Positions 3,235 to 6,463 of a DNA stretch of 6,463 bases are shown in pieces. The position numbers and the translations under genes were made by a program. Under the pieces are notes generated by a model that ran no database searches, was not told the origin of the DNA, and saw only the letters and a program-made list of their open reading frames with translations. This DNA comes from CBFCZU01 sp965602635 (GTDB taxonomy: Bacteria > Planctomycetota > Phycisphaerae > SM23-33). The stretch is from NCBI GenBank assembly GCA_965602635.1, contig CBFCZU010000240.1, positions 1-6,463 on the forward strand, in the 5' to 3' direction. How positions within the stretch are numbered: position 1 is the first letter of the stretch; each line of letters begins with the position of its first letter.

Positions 3235-6048
3235 ATGAGAGCTCCATGCCTCGCTCTGGTCTGCACGCTGTCCGTCCTCGTCTCTGGCGCTGCCTGCGCC
3301 CGCGGCGAGTCCGTCCGCCTGAAGGCCACCGCCGACATCTGGGTGTCGAGCTTCCCCAAAGAGGAGACCTTCACAGCCGGCGCATACGGGCAGCTCAAGC
3401 TCAAGAGCATCCAGGAGATGGCCGTCATCCGTTTCGACGCCCGCCCCGCGGCCGGTCGGCGAGTTGCCTCGGCCAGGCTGATGCTCCACCCGCGAGGCAA
3501 GAACATGCTCCGCTACGTCCGCGTCAGCACGTGCGCGACGGACTGGGTCGAGGGCACGAGGAAGGCCCGATTGGGCGAAGGCGACGGGGCCAGCTACAAC
3601 TGCGCCGACAATGCCGCCAAGAGGTCCTGGGCCTGGCCGGGCAGCCAGCTCTGCGATGTCATCATGGGCTCCGGATGGACGCGTAGTACCTGGGCGGAGC
3701 GGAAGGTGCTCGACAACGGATGGATCAGCGTTGCCCTTCCCCCCGAAATGATCTACGCCCTCCTCGCCGGCGACACCGACGGCCTGGCCGTGATGGACGG
3801 CGGGATGCTGGGGTTCTTCAATAACTTCGTCGACTCCGTCCAGAGCAAGAACCCGCCTTACATCGAGGTCGAGCTGACCGGCAAGCCGATGGGCGTGCCG
3901 CCCGCGGCGCCGAAGGTGGAGACCAAGGCGGACATGAGTCGTGCCCATCTGGCCAGCGGGGCAATCCGGGTGACGATCGCTTCGGACCCGATCGGCAACG
4001 TCTTCTGCTACCGGCTGAAGCTGAACGGGAAGCCCGTCGAGCGTTGGCGCGTGCCGGCGGCGGCGAAGAAGATCGCAACCCAATTCACCATCGAAGATCT
4101 CCCCCCGGACAAGAAGTGCCAACTGGAGGTCGTGGCGGTGTCCCCATACGGCCAGGCCTCCGAGCCGGCGCGGCTGACGGTGGCTTCCTCGCCAGCGCTG
4201 CCGGCGCCGCCGAAGCTGGCCGAACTGAAGCCGCCGACCGTTGAATGGGAGCCGCCCGCTCCCGCCGGGCCGATTGCCGTCTGGGCGGCGCCGCCGCTGG
4301 TGAAGATCGATCCGCTGACCGGCAGGGCGATGTTCGACGACGTCGGCGGAAAGATCGACTGCCGCTCCTGCAACGCCGTATACGCCGGAGGCGAGGTCCG
4401 CCTGTCGGCCGCCCGCGGCGAGACCGCCTCGTTCCAGGTGATCGTTGAGAAGCGTACGGCCGATCCGCTCAAGGCCCTGACCGTCTCCCTTGGCCCGCTG
4501 GCAGGGGCGGCCGGTGCGACCATCCCCGCCGCCAACGTGTACCTCTACAAGTGCTGGTACGCGAAGAACCGCTCGAAAAGGTGGCAGCCGGCCTACTGCG
4601 TGCCCATGACCGCCGAGACAACGCTGGACGTGCCCGACCCGGCCCGCAAGCTCGCCGGCCAGAAGACCCAGGCCGTGTACGTCGAGGTGTACGTTCCTCG
4701 CGGCGCCAAGGCCGGAACGTATCGCGGCGAGGTCAAGATCGCAGGCGGCGCCAAGGCGTCACTGCCGGTCCGCCTGGAGGTGCTCGACTTCGATGTCCCC
4801 GACGAGCCCTGCTTCTGGCCGCAGTTCAACAGCTACAACATCCCGAAACGCTGGCATGACTACTTCCGCGTCGCCCGCGACAACCGCTGCGTGTGGTACT
4901 ACCGATTCGGTTCGGGCGGCCCGAAGACCACCGGCAAGGGCAAGGGCCTGAAGATCAATTGGTCCTGGTGGGACGCGAACTACGGCCCGCTGCTCAGTGG
5001 CGAGGCGTTCAAGGACTGCCGCGGCGGCGCCCGGCCCATCGAGACGGTCGCCCTTCCGTTCTGGGACTCCTGGCCGACCCCGCTGACGAAGAAGGCGTAC
5101 AACTACAAGGGCCACTGGCCCGGCAAGGGCGAGGACAGGAAGCATCTCACCGCCCACTACATGACGGCCCCCTATATCGGCGACGGCCTGAGCCGCGACT
5201 ACAAGGATGCCTTTGTGGCGGCCGAGCGGCAGTTCATCGAGCACTTCAAGGCCAAGGGCTGGACGAAGACCGAGGCCCAGTGCGTCTTCGTCGGCAAGAT
5301 CACGCACCGGACGAACTTCGGCGTCAACATGTGGTTCCACACCGACGAGCCCTACCACTGGGACGACTGGCTGGCGCTGCAGTTCTTCTTCCGCCTGTGG
5401 CGGCAGGGGCGCAGCGAGGCCGGGGGCGACGCGGACCGCTGGACCGCCCGCGCCGACATCTCCCGCCCGCAATGGCAGGGGCGCGTGCTGGCCGGCGGCA
5501 TCGACACGGCCTACTTCGGCGGGTTCGCCAGACCCGTGCAGATCCGCCGCTGCCAGGTGCTCGCGCGGACCAACCCGCTTGAACTGCGGGCCTACGGATC
5601 CGCCAGCGCCGATAACGTCTCGGCGACGGCCTCGCTGGTGTGGGTGGTTAACAGTTACCTGAACGGCGCCTCGGCCGTCCTGCCGTGGCAGTCGATGGGC
5701 AGCGACAAGGCCCTCGACAGCAACGATTCGGGAATCGGCGGCGGCAACGCCCTGATCTGTCCGGGCGACCGGTTCGGCACGCCCCCGGTGGCGGACATCC
5801 GCGTCAAGGCCGCCCGCGACGGCGAACAGATCTGCGAGTACCTCAAGATCGTCGCCGAACGGTACCAGCTCAACCGCGAACAGGTCCGGGCGATGGTCGC
5901 AGGAGCGGTGAAGCTGGAAGGTTCGACCAAGGCCGGGGCGTCCGCCGATAACGCCGACGCGTTGATCTTCAGCCGCCTGAAGGCCTGGCAGATCGCCGGC
6001 CTCCGCCGGAGCCTGGCCGAGCTGATCGTCGCGGCGCCCGGAAGATAA
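3235..6048 (+). CDS. Secreted multidomain DUF4091 / GH123-like protein
   Basis: 937 residues, exported (signal peptide about 1-22, cut near AACA). Residues 27-214 resemble a DNRLRE/CBM96-type module: VIRFDARP at 64-71, sASARLML-like strand, DWVEGT at 103-108, YIEVEL at 209-214. Residues about 226-318 look like fibronectin III, followed by a proline-rich linker (to about 345). A beta-sandwich of GH123/DUF4091 type follows, with VYVEVYVPRGAKAGTYRGEV at 481-500 and LDFDVPDEP at 517-525. The catalytic-like barrel has TDEP at 703-706. In GH123 enzymes an adjacent Asp-Glu pair is catalytic, so Asp704-Glu705 are candidates by analogy. The C-terminal DUF4091 signature is at about 833-870 (GGNALICPG, then DIRVKAARDG and EYL). 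The substrate is unknown but is likely a complex glycan. There is no PEP-CTERM or dockerin tail, so it is probably periplasmic or released. It is transcribed alone, with a motif-bearing leader. Confidence 0.8.
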   Translation: MRAPCLALVCTLSVLVSGAACARGESVRLKATADIWVSSFPKEETFTAGAYGQLKLKSIQEMAVIRFDARPAAGRRVASARLMLHPRGKNMLRYVRVSTCATDWVEGTRKARLGEGDGASYNCADNAAKRSWAWPGSQLCDVIMGSGWTRSTWAERKVLDNGWISVALPPEMIYALLAGDTDGLAVMDGGMLGFFNNFVDSVQSKNPPYIEVELTGKPMGVPPAAPKVETKADMSRAHLASGAIRVTIASDPIGNVFCYRLKLNGKPVERWRVPAAAKKIATQFTIEDLPPDKKCQLEVVAVSPYGQASEPARLTVASSPALPAPPKLAELKPPTVEWEPPAPAGPIAVWAAPPLVKIDPLTGRAMFDDVGGKIDCRSCNAVYAGGEVRLSAARGETASFQVIVEKRTADPLKALTVSLGPLAGAAGATIPAANVYLYKCWYAKNRSKRWQPAYCVPMTAETTLDVPDPARKLAGQKTQAVYVEVYVPRGAKAGTYRGEVKIAGGAKASLPVRLEVLDFDVPDEPCFWPQFNSYNIPKRWHDYFRVARDNRCVWYYRFGSGGPKTTGKGKGLKINWSWWDANYGPLLSGEAFKDCRGGARPIETVALPFWDSWPTPLTKKAYNYKGHWPGKGEDRKHLTAHYMTAPYIGDGLSRDYKDAFVAAERQFIEHFKAKGWTKTEAQCVFVGKITHRTNFGVNMWFHTDEPYHWDDWLALQFFFRLWRQGRSEAGGDADRWTARADISRPQWQGRVLAGGIDTAYFGGFARPVQIRRCQVLARTNPLELRAYGSASADNVSATASLVWVVNSYLNGASAVLPWQSMGSDKALDSNDSGIGGGNALICPGDRFGTPPVADIRVKAARDGEQICEYLKIVAERYQLNREQVRAMVAGAVKLEGSTKAGASADNADALIFSRLKAWQIAGLRRSLAELIVAAPGR

Positions 6049-6063
6049 AGGATTCGCGCCCGG

Positions 6064-6175
6064 TCAGTTCTTCGCGATCACGACCCGGTTACGGCCCTTC
6101 GTGACTTTCAGCGATTCGATCGTCACCAGCCCGTGCGTATCCGCCGTCGCGGCGCCCGTAATGACGGCGGCGCCA
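6064..6175 (-). pseudogene. C-terminal tail of an unidentified protein
   Basis: The minus-strand frame ending at TGA 6066-6064 reads AAVITGAATADTHGLVTIESL then KVTKGRNRVVIAKN. It looks like a genuine protein end: alternating beta-strand residues typical of C-terminal sandwich domains in secreted planctomycete proteins. It begins only 15 nt from the stop of the DUF4091 gene, convergent with it. Upstream it runs into a nine-C run (6176-6184), after which the sensible protein frame changes. It does not resemble the normal continuation of the AIR-synthase-like fragment next to it, so it may belong to another gene joined by deletion or by misassembly. Confidence 0.45.
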
Positions 6176-6463
6176 CCCCCCCCCGGCGGGACAGCAGCCC
6201 CCCCTCGGGGGGGTCGTGAATCGCGGGGGCGCCGTGGGCCCGCGCTATGCGGGCCTCGGGGCCCACGCTCAGGCCGGGCGCCTCCAGGAACCGCCGGGCG
6301 CGGCGCACCGTGGCCTCGTCCAGCGACTCCAGCAATTGCTGCTCGAACTCCCCGGCGATCACGGCCGTGCCTTCGATCGCCACGCCCTTGGTCAGGACGA
6401 TGGCGTCGCCGGCGGGGGCGCCGGCGGCCGTCCACGCCCCCGCGCCGCCGGCGCCGGCCCCCC
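6123..6463 (-). CDS. AIR synthase-related / HypE-like fragment, partial and frame-broken
   Basis: Open at the right edge; the literal frame stops at 6123, but meaningful sequence ends near 6185. It reads AWTAAGAPAGDAIVLTKG, VAIEGTAVIAGEF, then SLDEATVRRARRFLEAPGLSV and ARAHGAPAIHDPPEGGL. This pattern (PGD.IVLTKG.aiEGTA.iA, PG.SV, A..hDPTEGGL) is that of AIR synthase-related proteins, including the hydrogenase maturation factor HypE, in which the C-terminal domain helps form the ATP/substrate site. The usual Thr of HDPTEGGL is Pro here, within paired C7 and G7 runs. After GGLLSRRG the frame is lost at nine G's (minus strand), and the roughly hundred residues expected after EGGL are absent. The upstream end is low-complexity Gly/Ala. 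It may be a pseudogene or an assembly error at homopolymers. Confidence 0.55.
   Translation of the reverse strand, partial: GAGAGGAGAWTAAGAPAGDAIVLTKGVAIEGTAVIAGEFEQQLLESLDEATVRRARRFLEAPGLSVGPEARIARAHGAPAIHDPPEGGLLSRRGGVAPPSLRAPRRRIRTGW
6176..6184. other. Nine-C homopolymer at a reading-frame break
   Basis: C9 on the plus strand. Ten C's would join the AIR-synthase-like frame to the downstream tail frame; nine do not. Two further runs, C7 (6198-6204) and G7 (6207-6213), lie within 30 nt. This is a hot spot for sequencing error or replication slippage. Confidence 0.6.

Noticed and set aside
3166..4122. Long antisense open frame at the start of the DUF4091 gene
   Set aside because: Same GC-bias effect; the sense strand has a signal peptide, ribosome binding site and recognisable modules.
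6234..6266. GTGGGCCC/GGGCCCAC inverted repeat with an inner GCCCGC/GCGGGC stem
   Set aside because: It lies in GC-rich coding sequence of the AIR-synthase-like fragment and is explained by Gly/Ala/Pro codons.

Overview
The window looks like genomic DNA from a high-GC bacterium of the Planctomycetota, probably a Phycisphaerae-like lineage. The evidence is indirect: a secreted beta-helix protein that carries both a dockerin-like calcium-binding repeat pair and a PEP-CTERM sorting tail, a secreted protein built of repeated 'YETR' units of a kind common in planctomycetes, and a large GH123/DUF4091-type secreted protein. No rRNA, tRNA, CRISPR array, integrase or transposase was seen.

Layout. The first 39 bases are the minus-strand 5' end of a gene, probably a SAM-dependent methyltransferase, cut off by the window edge. 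A divergent intergenic region (40-487) holds two outward-facing sigma70-type promoters and leaders that are clearly related to each other (ungapped over 83 nt, about 69% identical by hand count). Gene 1 (488-2038, +) is an exported right-handed beta-helix protein with dockerin and PEP-CTERM modules. It ends at a strong hairpin (2092-2126) shared with the convergent gene 2 (2169-2804, -), a small exported basic repeat protein. Upstream of gene 2 is a palindrome-rich stretch and, on the + strand, an orphan PEP-CTERM-like tail (2979-3065), apparently the last remnant of a lost gene. Gene 3 (3235-6048, +) is a 937-residue exported protein with a DNRLRE/CBM96-like N-terminal module, a fibronectin-III-like module and a GH123/DUF4091-like catalytic region. 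The last 400 bases hold, on the minus strand, a frame-broken AIR-synthase/HypE-like fragment and a short C-terminal tail in another frame, separated by a run of nine C's.

How it fits together. Three of the four substantial products are exported. Two have domain types linked to polysaccharide binding or cleavage, so the window reads as a piece of an extracellular glycan-handling and cell-surface region. The genes look singly transcribed rather than forming one operon.

Most interesting signal. The 11-base word GGAAATCCCGG lies in the 5' leader of three genes (the methyltransferase-like gene, the beta-helix gene and the DUF4091 gene), always in the sense direction. In two of them it sits exactly 48 nt from the start of an extended -10 box (TGATAGAAT), behind a hairpin that shows one compensatory base-pair change. 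This suggests a shared operator or RNA leader element, not recognised here as any known family.
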